Shown here: positions 50,141 through 61,026 of the stretch, piece by piece
Layout of the letters: each line of letters opens with the position of its first letter
How positions within the stretch are numbered: the stretch's first letter is position 1
Assembly: GCA_032158295.1 (NCBI GenBank)
Contig: CM063245.1
Location: forward strand, 25,229,726 to 25,293,725
Direction of reading: 5' to 3'
Source: Pycnopodia helianthoides
Taxonomy: Eukaryota; Echinodermata; Asteroidea; Forcipulatida; Asteriidae
DNA length: 64,000 nucleotides
Made by a program: the position numbers and the translations under genes
Notes under the pieces: generated by a model
What the model was told of the DNA's origin: nothing
Seen by the model: only the letters and a program-made list of their open reading frames with translations
Databases searched by the model: none

Positions 50141-50807
50141 CACTTCCCGGTGATGACAGGGTGAGGTTGGTGTTTCATTACACGTATTTATATTAACCCC
50201 ATCACTCTACCGTTTTTACGGGTAAACGAATCGAGCAAGTGTCGAGCAAGTGTTGCAATCCAATCCATTTGATGACATGGTCGAAACTCGTTTCGTTCAC
50301 ATGCGAAGCAAAAGGGTGGAAAGAGCAACAAGAAAAATCACGGTGTTGAAAAACTTCAAAACATGTTGAAAGATAAAACATCTGTGACTGGGATCAAGGA
50401 TAATATGACACAATCGTGTTGCGCAAGGGCGATAGTAACGGGGATAGCCATCAATGAAAATCATCCAAAGTTAAGACAGATAAAAATGAGCCGAAAAGAG
50501 CTAGAATACCTTACGAGAGATTTGCACGCAAAAGCGGGCGTAAAAGAAAGACCTTGCGGTCTAGAGGAAATACACAAATTTCAAGACGTCCTGACCGAGT
50601 ATAGGATGGTGATTTCATCCAGCGACCATTCAAACGCTGGTCAGACGGCACACAATCTACTTATATTTTCACAATAATCATTATGATTAGACCACGTCAA
50701 AGAAAGGATTTTTTAAACAGGAGTTACTTTTATGACACATGTCAAAGGGGTTACGATTCTCTCGACAAACACAAGAGATGCGTAGATGATTGTAGATTGG
50801 GTTTTTC

Positions 50808-51340
50808 TCAGCGGCGTAGCCAGGACTTTTTCAGTTGGGAGGTGGGGGGGGGGGCGCAGGGGACATTACTTTCAAAATGGGGGTTGTCAGTGGTGGGGTC
50901 ATGCTTTTATTTTGGGAGGGGGACGCTCGGGGGCCACCATCCTCTTATATTCTTGGCATTTTTTGGCAGCGGTTGATCCCGATCGTACGGAGCTTTTAAG
51001 GGGACATAGGTGGGGAAAAAAATCTGGAAAACAAATCTTCGTTCGAACGAAGATAATCATTGTTCGAGCGAAAACAATCTTCGCTCGAACGAAAAAAAAA
51101 AAACATTCGTTCAAACGAAGATTTTTCCGGGATTTTGTTCACCTATGTCCCTTTAAAAGCTCCGTTTATACGATCGCGATTGTTCACTACATTAGATTAT
51201 ACAAAGACGCATTTTTTCCTTTTTCTTTTCATCTTAATATTTTGTGAACACTAGCGCATTTTTTTCGTGGGGGGGGCACCTTGGGGGGGGGGCCTGGAAA
51301 TTTGTGGAGGGGGGGGGCAAGGGATGTCTTCTATGGGGGC
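50808..51340 (+). mobile_element. Insertion inside the polymerase remnant
   Basis: Polymerase-like sequence stops at about 50806 and resumes near 51340. The intervening DNA starts cagcggcgtagccaggactt, a hAT-like end similar to 5922, and holds G-runs at both edges plus an inner MITE (50988-51167). No matching right-hand inverted end was found, so the element is truncated or of another type. Confidence 0.55.
50988..51167. mobile_element. MITE with cggagcttttaaggggacat ends and TTCGAACGAA core
   Basis: Left cggagcttttaaggggacat plus aggtg is inverted on the right as cacctatgtccctttaaaag plus ctccg. The core holds several ttcgttcgaacgaag-type palindromes. Flanks gatcgta and tacgatc may extend the inverted repeat. 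About 180 bp. Confidence 0.88.
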
Positions 51341-52508
51341 GTACCAATGCTACTCGTTTATTTCCTCAAACGTCAGGGATGAAACAATCCAGTACGTAGA
51401 CTTTTGTTCATTATACCCTTACACGAACAAGTATTGTTCTTATCCACTCTACCATCCCGAAATCATAACTGAAAACTTAAAAAATGTATCGGACTACTAC
51501 GGTCTCATCAAATGTCACGTTTTCTCCACCGCAATCGTTGTATCACCCCTTGCTACCTTAACGATCAGGAGGCAAGTTAACTTTCCCACTCTGCAGCACA
51601 TGCGTAGAAACACACAACAGACCTTGTGTAAAACATACCGATGACGAAAGGACTCTGCACGGTACATGGGTGTCTATAGAGATCGAAAAGGCGATTGAAT
51701 TTGGATATAGAGTGATCGATATTGAAGTTGTTTGGCATTTTGATCGAAGGGAACAGTATGGCAGCCGAATCCATACCGGTGGTTTATTCACCGAGTATAT
51801 TAACACTTTTCTGAAGCTTTAAGTAGAAGATTTCGGATGGCCAAATTGGGTCGACAGTGAAAATGACAAGACAAAATACATCATGATTATTTCCTAAGGG
51901 AAGGAATCCCTTTAGATGCACCAAGATTACAAAGAATTCCGGCCTGAGAGCCCTTGCCAAACCATGTTATATAAAACTATAGTTTATGGGGGAAATTCGG
52001 TCAGAGAATTAACATGTCGAAGTACTGAGTGATCCCGCCAAACTGTATGTTATATAATTGGCCGATGAAAAGGTTGTATATGACATTAATTTCATCAATC
52101 ACGAAATTGCTGAAATTCGTTACGAATCTGGATAAGAATATGTTGACCCTAACCCTAGAACAAACGTTGCTTTTGCCGCATTGACAACGGTCCATGCTAG
52201 TGTAAGCCAAGATTATGGTTTATTGTTCCACATGGGTCCCTAAATAATAATTAGCTAGTAGCAGCCCTTCCGCCATAACCCTTCCCCCATAAATATCGTC
52301 AATGCCCCCAGGGCGTAGTCCCGCACTGTCACATCATTTAACCTCACATTCCACTCCCACGGTTCCTTCCCTTGCCTCCCTCCCCCAACTATGTGCAGTG
52401 ACCAAAATGACCACCTAGTCTGTCCCCACTATAAAATGTCCTTAGTTTCATCCTTAGTTTTATTCTTCAATATTCTGTACTTATAGACAAACCATCTTTG
52501 TTAGCCCA

Positions 52509-53110
52509 GTAATAATAATAATAATAACACAGCATTTTTAGGGCGCACTTTCTCTGTTAAGCATTCAAAGGCGCCGGTCTAGGTCAATCAAAGAATTCTC
52601 AGATGTGTTCATAGGCCAATTTGAAAAGATGTGTTTTAAGAGAATGTTGGAAGTGGGAAATGTCATGTGTGTCTCTAAGATATTTAGGCAGAGAGTTCCA
52701 GAGGCGGGGGGCAATGTTGGAAAAGGCCTTATCACCGTAAGTGGCAAGGCGAGTCGAGGTACATACAGCATGCTGCCCGATGACCTCAGACCTTGGCCTG
52801 ACATGCCGGTGCTGAAGCATGCTCTGAAGGTAGGGAGGGGCTGAACCATGAAGTGCTTTGAATGTGAGGAGGTTAATCTTGTACTGAATTCTGAAACTAA
52901 TGGGTAGCCAGTGTCGATTGTGCAGGATGGGAGAGATATGAGAAGATATTTTTGTACCTGTCAGTAATCTCGCTGCAGCATTTTGGACAGATTGCAAGCG
53001 ACGCAGTGTTTTATGAGGCAGCCCAGCAAGGGGACTGTTGCAAAAGTCGAGTCTGGTAGTGATGAAGGCGTGTATGAGCCCAGTGCTACATATTTGTGCA
53101 CTGTGGCCCG
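52509..53110 (-). pseudogene. 5'-truncated LINE, RT C-terminal region
   Basis: On the minus strand an open frame from about 53100 to a stop at 52599 reads LIHAFITTRLDFCNSPLAGL, LQSVQNAAARLLTG, RHWLPISFRIQYKINLLTFK, YGDKAFSNIAPRLWNSLP and LKTHLFKLAY: the conserved C-terminal end of jockey/CR1-superfamily LINE polyproteins. It ends with a (TTA)n tail (complement at 52509-52530), as expected for such elements. The protein segment is intact, but catalytic RT motifs are missing because of 5' truncation. Confidence 0.88.
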
Positions 53111-55230
53111 ATCCGTTTTCTTCTTCTCTTTTGGAACTCCTTCAAACATAAGTCCAGGAGTACTTTCTAATAAACTTACTATAAGCCAAGTATAAAAGAC
53201 GTACATCATCCCCTGTCGTTGCGTCGTCTCTACATATCTCTAATTTTCGGCTAGTTCAGTTCCAGTGACACACAATTCATGTGTAACATTATTTCAATGG
53301 CTTATATTTCCTCCGTGTATTCATTTTGGTTAAAAAATTATGTTTTTGTACATATCGTTCTGTTTGATACAAATTATTTGTTGATTGGTATATCTTTTTT
53401 TTTTTTTTTTTTAATGTTTAGGTTTCTGTCATTTTATGGTAGCGAAAATGCCAATTGTTCCCTGAGCAATACGCTGAAGATTCAATCTGGCTATAAAAGA
53501 TTCTCCTTTCGGGTATTTCGGTAACTTCTGGCCTTGTATTTGTAGTAATGTGAATAATTAAAGCAGCCATTGACTTTAAGATGTCTAGGCTATCATCAAA
53601 TATTTTACACTTCGATTTTGTTATGACTTTTCAAACTGACATTTTTTCCTTGATTATCAAAAAATGTGTTGGCCTATATAAACTAATGTCTAAAACTTCA
53701 ACCCTGCAAAAACAAGAAGGTTGGTGTGGTGGATGCACTAAGAAACTATTACCTTTTTATCATTCATGCAGCCTTGACATGTACCCCCTCTCAATAAAAG
53801 CAACTAATAAGATTTCTTACATCCACTTACCCCTTAGCCTGCAAGTATCCCCCTTAAACCAACTTGAACAAATAAATAAACACATGTAAATAAAACATAA
53901 CACATTATAAGATGTTTAGCCACTGGGCCGCCCAAAGCGATGCATCGTAACATGCGGTAGGAGGAAACGCCCAGCAGCTTGTTTTTTGGGAAAATAAAAG
54001 TAACATCATAATAAAACTAGATAGACATTGGTACTGGTTGGTGTTAAGACAAAGGGCAATCGTTCATATGGATCATTTTAAATTTTCCTCCTTTAAGTTG
54101 AATTTGGAAAATTGTAAAGCTAATGATGATGAAACTCTGTAGCTCTTACAAACACCACGCTCATTTGTAATCAACAATGTTATTGTCTATCGTCAAATTG
54201 GTACTGTCAAAAACTAATGCCTTTTAGTAATCAGTATAAGCTTTTGTTGGCAAAGTAACAGCCTTCAAAATCTATTGTGTTTATTTTCAACCTTGTGAAA
54301 AATAACCCCCATAAAAATTACCGGCAGACGTTAACGGGAGCCATTTATTGTTCCCTTGGGACTTGAAATAATATTTTAACCATTGCAAACGAAAAGGACA
54401 AAAATTGTAGGAAAAAACAAGCCTTTGGTACCTTTTGAAATTTACTGCAAGAATATTGAAAACTAAAAAAAACCAAAAAAAACAACAACAACAACAGCAA
54501 ACTTGGGCGGTGTATGGACTAAAGGGCTTTAACATAATGGGATTAAACTTCAACCCTAATTCGAGAATACAATCTTCATCAAAATTCAATTTAATAAAAC
54601 CATAAATTGTTTTAAATTCACTTTTAGGGGGTCCATAGTCCACACGCTAGTATGCTTTTCACGGACCCCCTAATGGCTTTCAAGTTATGTTGTTTCTTCT
54701 CCAATGGCTGTATTATGTGTTTACTTTACCCTCTAACTGTATAATTGTTTACATTCAATGGGATTCAATGATAAAGTTCAGTTAAAATGTATAACTAATT
54801 AATTTTAAGTTTGAATACAGAGGTTTGCGTCACAATACATGCAACACTTCTGACGAAACACTTCGAGCGAAACTGCTGACATGCACCAATAACCACCCTA
54901 AATAACTTCTGTCAATCGCATTTTCTGGTTGCCACTGACAAGTCTTGACAAATAATACACAAACCGATGAAAAGTATATCCTTTTTTCACTGGATTTTTG
55001 TTCTTGATTGAAATTACTCAATTTATTAGGCGGAGTCAACAGACTGACAATAAAAGGAAAGGGAAACAAATATGATTTCATTGCTAACAATACTGTTATA
55101 CATTATTTTTAGCCAACAGAGAGGTTTCGCAAGCGTACGGATACGGATACAGATACAGATACGATAACCGTATCCGTTCACGTTAGTAGCGCCTCAGATT
55201 TTGTTTCGCAATCATAGAGTTATGTGTCAG
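53111..55230. other. Intergenic, no gene recognised
   Basis: Short frames only (for example 53581-53889, 54287-54643), none with recognisable family features. AT-rich with A- and T-runs. Confidence 0.5.
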
Positions 55231-55692
55231 ATACTTATCAATCATTATTAGTAGTTATCAATCATTATCAAGTATCATCTACTGTTATCAATCACATTTA
55301 CGGACATTATTGATCATTATCGGATATAAGCAAGCTTTATTGATTATTATCAATCATATACGGATCTGTACTTTCAGATACAGACAAAAGTGATCCAAGC
55401 TTGAAATCAATTTTTTAAATGGTTTTCATGTATGACATCTGATGAAGATCTCTCAGCTTTTATGCAACAACCGGAGATCTGTTTTATTATAATGTTGTGG
55501 TATTGTAAACAAATTTGGCTTTGTACAACACAAATAAAGGCTGCTCAGGCGACTCACACAGAACACTTTGTCTCCTTGATCTAATTTGTTTGAGCAATCG
55601 GAGAATTAAAAAAAAGTGATTTCGAAAAAAAACGAATCTAAATCTGATGTCACTTTTTTGTATGTGTCCCAAAGAAATTTCACTTTTAATTT

Positions 55693-56096
55693 AAAGGGAA
55701 GGTACACGATTGGTAATCACTCAACAAATTAATGGCAAAACAGACTAACTTGGTTAGAAGTACAGCAACTTTTGATAGTATAAAGCATTTTGAGAAATAT
55801 TTAAATTCAAAATAATGTGGATATGACAAAATGTGTCAGTGAGTTTTTATCCCCCAAAATTTGAATCTGAAAAACGTTTCTGTCAGAAACGTTTCTCAGA
55901 TCGTGTATTCCTGTTAGGGATTATTCTTTATGCGTTGACATAATTCGCTGCGTATTTTCGCGATATTAAAAAAAAACGCAATCACCTTTTGAAATGAAAT
56001 TTTCACAGGTTAGTTTTATTGTATAAATCTACATTTATATATGATTAAAACAATCAAACGGTCCCAAAAACCAAAGGTATCCTTTGCCTTTAAATT
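55693..56096. mobile_element. MITE, TTTAAAGG...GTACA family
   Basis: Left tttaaagggaaggtacacga and right ccaaaggtatcctttgcctt then taaa. The corresponding place in the 11.3 kb copy (ccctttaaatgaaaaag) lacks it, so it inserted after the duplication. Confidence 0.82.
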
Positions 56097-56482
56097 ACAG
56101 AATGGTTCATAAAAAATACAAAAGCAAGAACCCCTAAATCACCATAAGTTTCATTCAAAGGAACCTCGTCTCTGCAGAGAGTTTTTTCAGGTTGACAATA
56201 TATTTTGTAGTGCACATATGGTTGAAATCACGATGAACTGCAAATCATCCTGCAGTCGTCTACTTAAAAAAAAAAAAAAAAAAAAAAAATTATTCCGGAA
56301 AAAAACCTTTGACCCATGAACCTCAATGCGTCAGGGGGTTGAACCACAACACTTCAAGACCATCCCTGCACGCCCTCCACCACCACGGAGATTAATCAAA
56401 CAACACCCATTTGGCTTATCAAAATGATATGTCACTGTGAGTTCATTAAATTTTTTAAATGGTCTTCATTTTGGATCTTTGG

Positions 56483-56555
56483 ATGATGCGGTTCACAATC
56501 TCGTTGAAAATGGATTGAGTAACAATCGCCTTTCTGGTTGTGATGATGATCAAAG
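56483..56555 (+). pseudogene. Discoidin gene copy 4, exon 1, broken
   Basis: The third copy in this window of the signal-peptide exon (ATGs at 56483, 56486 and 56510). An in-frame TGA at 56516-56518 follows ATG GAT, where the other copies have GAC GGA. The donor is also weaker (gtagga for gtaaga). No downstream exons were seen. Its upstream flank (55.4-56.48 kb) stays similar to the other two copies. Confidence 0.75.
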
Positions 56556-57789
56556 GTAGGATTTATCTTTGACTCGTTTTTACTGTATATTGGGAGCTCC
56601 ACGCTTGTATGAGTGGAAAAAGTGAAATCTGTGAATCGAATTTATTTGATTCGTTTTTGTTTTTTTCCGGTCAATTTTGGCAATTGAGCGGCCAGTTTAA
56701 ATGTTGAGTGAAAATAAAAGATCCATAAAATAGTCCTTCAACTTCGCTTAATGTAAAAGCAAGTGTTCTTTTGCATCAACTGAAGAGAACGAATGCATGA
56801 ACGTGAAATATGTTATTTTTGGCAGAAAATGACCGGGGAAACCTATTGTTATTATTATTATTTACAATCACTTTTTGGGGTTGAGTTTTTTCTTTGTGGA
56901 TGATAGGCTTGGGAATAGGTAGGATTTTAACCAGTTTGATTATACGCTACGAACAGAAGAACACGAAGTAACACACGGTTGCTGGTAGTTGATACGTTTA
57001 TTTGCTCTCTGATGATGGAGGATCTCTCTGTATTACTATTTGACTTTCACAGGGTATGTATTGTAAAAACCAATACTACTTGTTACAGCAAGTATAACAG
57101 TATCAGGGATTGTTTTACTTATAAGAATAAATTTGAATAGTTAAACAATACAAGAATATTTTAAAGATTGTTTTAAGAAATAGGGTTGCACTAAACAATA
57201 GAGTAGGAAGAAGTTGCCCCATATTTGGGCATGCTTGCAGGTGTAAAGAATGGAATCCTAAGACCCAAACACACTTGTCACTATTGTCCTGAGTAAGAAC
57301 AATTATAGTAGATTATTATATTAACGAAAGCATCGCTACAATCTCAGATAGTCAAGTTTTTATTTTAAGTGCAAGCTTTCCGTTGGGTATTTTAGGATAA
57401 CCTGCAGAGTAAATAAATCGTGCCTTAGGTCTATTCGGTAATTTTATTGTGTTAGAGTTTGTAAAAAAAAAAAAAAACACTGAAATAGTTGGATTTGAAA
57501 CCTCATTTTAAAATTCATTTGCTTATTCGGCTGTTTTGTTTTTTACAGTCTTGAGTTCTCAATTGAATTTTATCAAAAACACGAAAGAAGGAAACACAGC
57601 ACCGTTAGTATTACTTAGCAAAGCGTAAATACGAGCAAATGAAGAGATTAAATTAAACACATATCCATGAAAAAAAACAAAAAAACAGTGAGCAGAAAGT
57701 GAGCATTTTGTAACCGACATGGTAGTACAACATGTAAACTGCAAAACTGCTGTTAGCTATACTAAAACCCATAAGTGCCATCAAAAGTA

Positions 57790-57995
57790 TAAAATGCTTT
57801 TTTGCAAGTCTATGTTTGTTGAATTTTGTTGTTTTTTGTATACATGTTTGGCGAATCATTCAAAAACAAGATTTGCTATACGTACATGCACAAACTAGAC
57901 TCGCCAAACATACAAGATTTGCTAAATATAGATTTGCGAAAAACAAGACTCGCCAAACAAATGCTTTCAAAAAACAAGATTCACCAAGACTTGCA
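57790..57995. repeat. Degenerate minisatellite, copy 4 counterpart
   Basis: Shorter array of the gactcgccaaacata / aaacaagattt modules found at 12450-12950 and 47480-48060. Confidence 0.75.
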
Positions 57996-58619
57996 TTTTT
58001 TACTACTGGTGGCACTAATGGGTTTTCGTAATTAGCAATCTATAGCGGGCAAATTGTGTCTGATCGTTTATCGACAGTCCTGAATTTCTTGCATCAAATT
58101 CCAGATGCAAATTCGCGAGGCCGGCTGGCAGCGAACTCCCGCAACCTAACCAGTCGCAGGAAGCCCACAAATTTTACTAAACTTGTAGATTCACATCTAA
58201 CCGCTATTTCAAAATTGGTTGATAACAAAAATAAAAATGCAAAAATAAGGTCATAACGACAAAATCTGGACCAAATTAAGTCAAGTGTTTAATGGTTTAT
58301 TAGATCCTCAAAACAATTGACTTCCCATACACTTTCTCAAAATATGTTTTCATACGGAAGAATAAACAGTCGCTATAAAAGAAAACATGACCTCCCATAT
58401 TTCATAAATATTTCTCCATCATTACTTTATCTTAAAAACCTCACTATATTACGTTGCAGCTAATTTCGCCAAATAATCAAAATCTATTTTTACAAATTAA
58501 TATGGAGTGATTTTGTCAATTTATAGTCATTGTATTTTTACTATAAAATCGACGAAGAGTGTCACTTTAATACAAAATGTACCCAACATGATTCATCAAA
58601 ATTGTTTGTTTGTTTTTTC

Positions 58620-58870
58620 ACCCAAAAATCGATGTGCGTAAACCACTGTATATACTCAAAACTTTCCCGAGTTCTCTGAAAAATCCAATTGCATGTTACT
58701 CGGGTGTGATTCGAACCCAAGACCTTTGCCCTTCTAGAACAGATGTCTTATCAACTAGACCACCGAGATTGCCCGACAGCTAAAGGCAGTTCAAATCCTA
58801 TATTTTAGCAGCGGGTACCGCAACAATGTAATAGATGTTAAATTTGCAGCGGAGAAAAAATTCTTTTTTC
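58620..58870 (-). repeat. tRNA-derived SINE, single unit
   Basis: The complement of a B box (gattcgaaccc, near 58711) and of an A box (caactagacca, near 58755) with a gattgcc head end near 58771; shares the cactgtatatactcaaaact tail with the arrays at 25 and 49 kb. Confidence 0.78.
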
Positions 58871-59389
58871 GGTTTTACCCTTTCACCAACAAATTTCATA
58901 AATATATATTGTTTTATTATCTAATTCTAAAAATTACACCATCGCACGTCTAAATATTCCGTTGCAGCAAATTGGGCCCACCAATAAGTGCCGAAGTAGA
59001 CCAGTTTTTAAGGTTCGGTTTTCATTACTTTTTAATGAAAATTGTACCCCCAAAAATGACGAAAAGCGTCACTTACAATATGTACCATTTTAATTTTATC
59101 TTAAAGACCACATCATAACACCGTGGATAATTTTTTTAATTTTTTTTTACCCTTTCATTAATGTGTGTAAAGCACTGTATACTCAGTGCTTTCCCGACTT
59201 ATGGAAAAAAGAAAAATACATAGAGGTTTTACTGGTTTGGGGATCGGCCATGTGTGCTATTAGCTTGGTAAAACTTGAGCAATACATATTTTATCGAAAT
59301 AAAAAGAGCTTTGTACATTATTCTAGACGCACATCTTCAGGAATTTCAACCAAGATAGTGAGAGCGATTTCTTAGGTAAACAAAGCATT

Positions 59390-60150
59390 GAATACCTTCA
59401 AACCCTTTGCTGTGTCCCATTTTACATATCGATTCCTTGCTCCTCTCGACCGTAAGCTGTGGAGATCAAAACTCTTCACATCATTGATACCGATACTTTT
59501 GAAAGCGTCAATAAATAATTATCTGCATCTGGTATAACTTGAAGGCCTGTTTTGATAAACGTTTATAGGTTTTGGTGCTAGAACAGAATGTCAAGGGCTT
59601 GAAGATAAACTTATCCCCACCGATTTGAATACCAGACATGTCCATAAATCTGGTCAAGATAGCAGCTGGGGAATAATTTCCAGTTGCATCAGAAAGCAAG
59701 GCTACATCGCCTTCTCTGAAAAAGTCAGTTGTTGATTTTGGAATTACAATGTTAAAGCCTTGTTGTTTCGGTAATTCAAGATCATTCTTTTGGGAAAGGT
59801 TTCCTCCCGCGGTATCTTACACTAAGGATCGATTATTGTATCTTACTATTGGGGCAAGAGCAAAAGGGACAGTAAATGGTATTTTTTTTTACAAGTGTCG
59901 CCATTTTATGAACTGGTTATGTCATCGTAAGATCCCTGTTTCTCTTCCACGACAGAGAAACTTTGCTTTTCATGCTTCCAACTTCCACTATCCTGTCTGC
60001 AGCCTGGCTATTTGTGAACAGTTTAACATGTGAATTCAAAATGAAAGGCAAACATTACTTACGAGCGAATAGAATTGTTTCTAGTTGTCGGTGAGAAGAA
60101 CTCCATGAACGTTCCTCTGGGGTCCAGTTTTTGTGAGCTACGTGAGTGTT
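59390..60150 (-). pseudogene. DIRS-like remnant: RNase H then tyrosine recombinase
   Basis: Minus strand, 5' to 3': AHKNWTPEERSWSSSHRQLE and TILFARK (about 60140-60060), KLFTNSQAADRIVEVGSMKS (about 60030-59965), a gap, then DFFREGDVALLSDATGNYSP with FIFKPLTFCSSTKTYKRL (about 59730-59560), then AFKSIG and FDLHSLRSRGARNRYVKWDT (about 59510-59410). The last part matches the H-x-L-R-x-G-A box and the RYVK tail of tyrosine recombinases, but the segment between the LRSRGA box and the YVK tail looks deleted. RNase H before recombinase is the DIRS/Ngaro gene order. Stops and frame changes make it non-functional. Confidence 0.72.
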
Positions 60151-60409
60151 TTAGCAAATAATGGCCCCAGAACCTACGGAGCTGGCACCTGAACAAATTA
60201 TTTTATTGATTTAGATGCAAAAACATAACAAGTGTTCAAACGAGAAACGTTGTCAGACCAACATTTTAAGTCCTAAAGGCATTGATCACATTAATTATAT
60301 TAAAATGTTGTTCTCGTCATTTAATCTTCCTTTTATATTGTTTTTATCGCTTGTCAACGAATTATATTGGTAGTTGCAAGTTACCTTGAATAAATCGCTT
60401 ATTTTTTTA

Positions 60410-60660
60410 GTATTCCCGTGGCCAAAATGATCACTGCTGTCCTGTTAATGATGTGGTTTGACATCCAGAGTCTCTGGACATTTCTGTGGCAGTGGCGACG
60501 ATCGAAGGCATGAGGGGCCGATGAGGCAGAGGGGCTTGCCATACAGGGGGGGGGGGGGCGTTTTTGGGGTATTTCCGTGGCCAAAATGATCACCACTCTC
60601 CTGTTAATGATATGGTTAGACATCCTGAGTCTTTGGACATTTCTGTGGTAGTGGCAAATA
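60410..60660. repeat. Direct duplication of about 85 bp
   Basis: cgtggccaaaatgatcactg with gtcctgttaatgatgtggtt and ctctggacatttctgtggca (60417-60500) recurs at 60576-60658 with a few changes, separated by a G-run segment. The minus-strand 136-codon frame across it repeats HRNVQRL and SNHIINR for this reason only. Confidence 0.85.
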
Positions 60661-61026
60661 AATTCTGTCAATGAATTCAAGTATTCAGACAGGTGTGTCA
60701 AGCTTGGTCTGCATCTTTTAATCAACAGGGTTAACTTCCTTTCAATTACGTTTGTTTTTAAATGTTTATACAACAAATTTGACATTGACACTGACACTCT
60801 AATTCCCATTAATTGTAGACATATCGAATCTGTTAAATGTTGCCATCAACGGGACCGATCCAATGCTGCCCATCATTCTCTTTTTCACAGATTCCCAAGA
60901 TTAAGGGATGAACTACCGGCTTGCATTAGAGATACAATTATCCATAGTCTATCCTCCTTTACAAATTCACTTAGAAATTATTTATTAGTCCCTGGCCAGG
61001 AAGTTCCCTTGACAAAAACTGTTTAA
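60652..61026 (+). pseudogene. LINE C-terminal fragment
   Basis: Open from a TAG at 60649-60651 to TAA at 61024-61026 with no ATG start: RCVKLGLHLLINRVNFLSIT, FKCLYNKFDIDTDTLIP, SNAAHHSLFHRFPRLRDELP and SFTNSLRNYLLV. The R-x-N-F-x-S-x-x-x-F-x-K-C-L and F-P-R-L-x-x-x-L-P pattern resembles the extreme C-terminus of non-LTR retrotransposon proteins. Different family from 52509-53110. Family call by pattern only. Confidence 0.55.

Larger units (their letters stand above)
50225..52230 (+). pseudogene. Decayed Polinton/Maverick-type DNA polymerase B
   Basis: The N-terminal part is open at 50363-50677 and continues in another frame to about 50806. Recognisable blocks are CARAIVTGIA, CGLEEIHKFQDVL, then FLNRSYFYDTC and GYDSLDKHKRC, a Cys/His region typical of these protein-primed polymerases. 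After an insertion, the frame at 51330-51644 has YVDFCSLYPYTNKY (the DxxSLYP polymerase motif, with the acidic residue present) and YPLYHPEIITENL. Downstream, frames broken by stops still show GTWVSIEIEKAIEFGYRV and GGLFTEYINTFLKL (about 51660-51820). Many stops follow; catalytic motif C was not found. It is an old, non-functional copy of a self-replicating DNA element related to adintoviruses. Confidence 0.8.

Noticed and set aside
52605..52844. Plus-strand 79-codon frame
   Set aside because: It is the antisense shadow of the LINE protein segment on the minus strand.
60399..60809. Minus-strand 136-codon protein with internal repeat
   Set aside because: The peptide repeat comes from an 85-bp DNA duplication; the better supported frame is the plus-strand LINE fragment.
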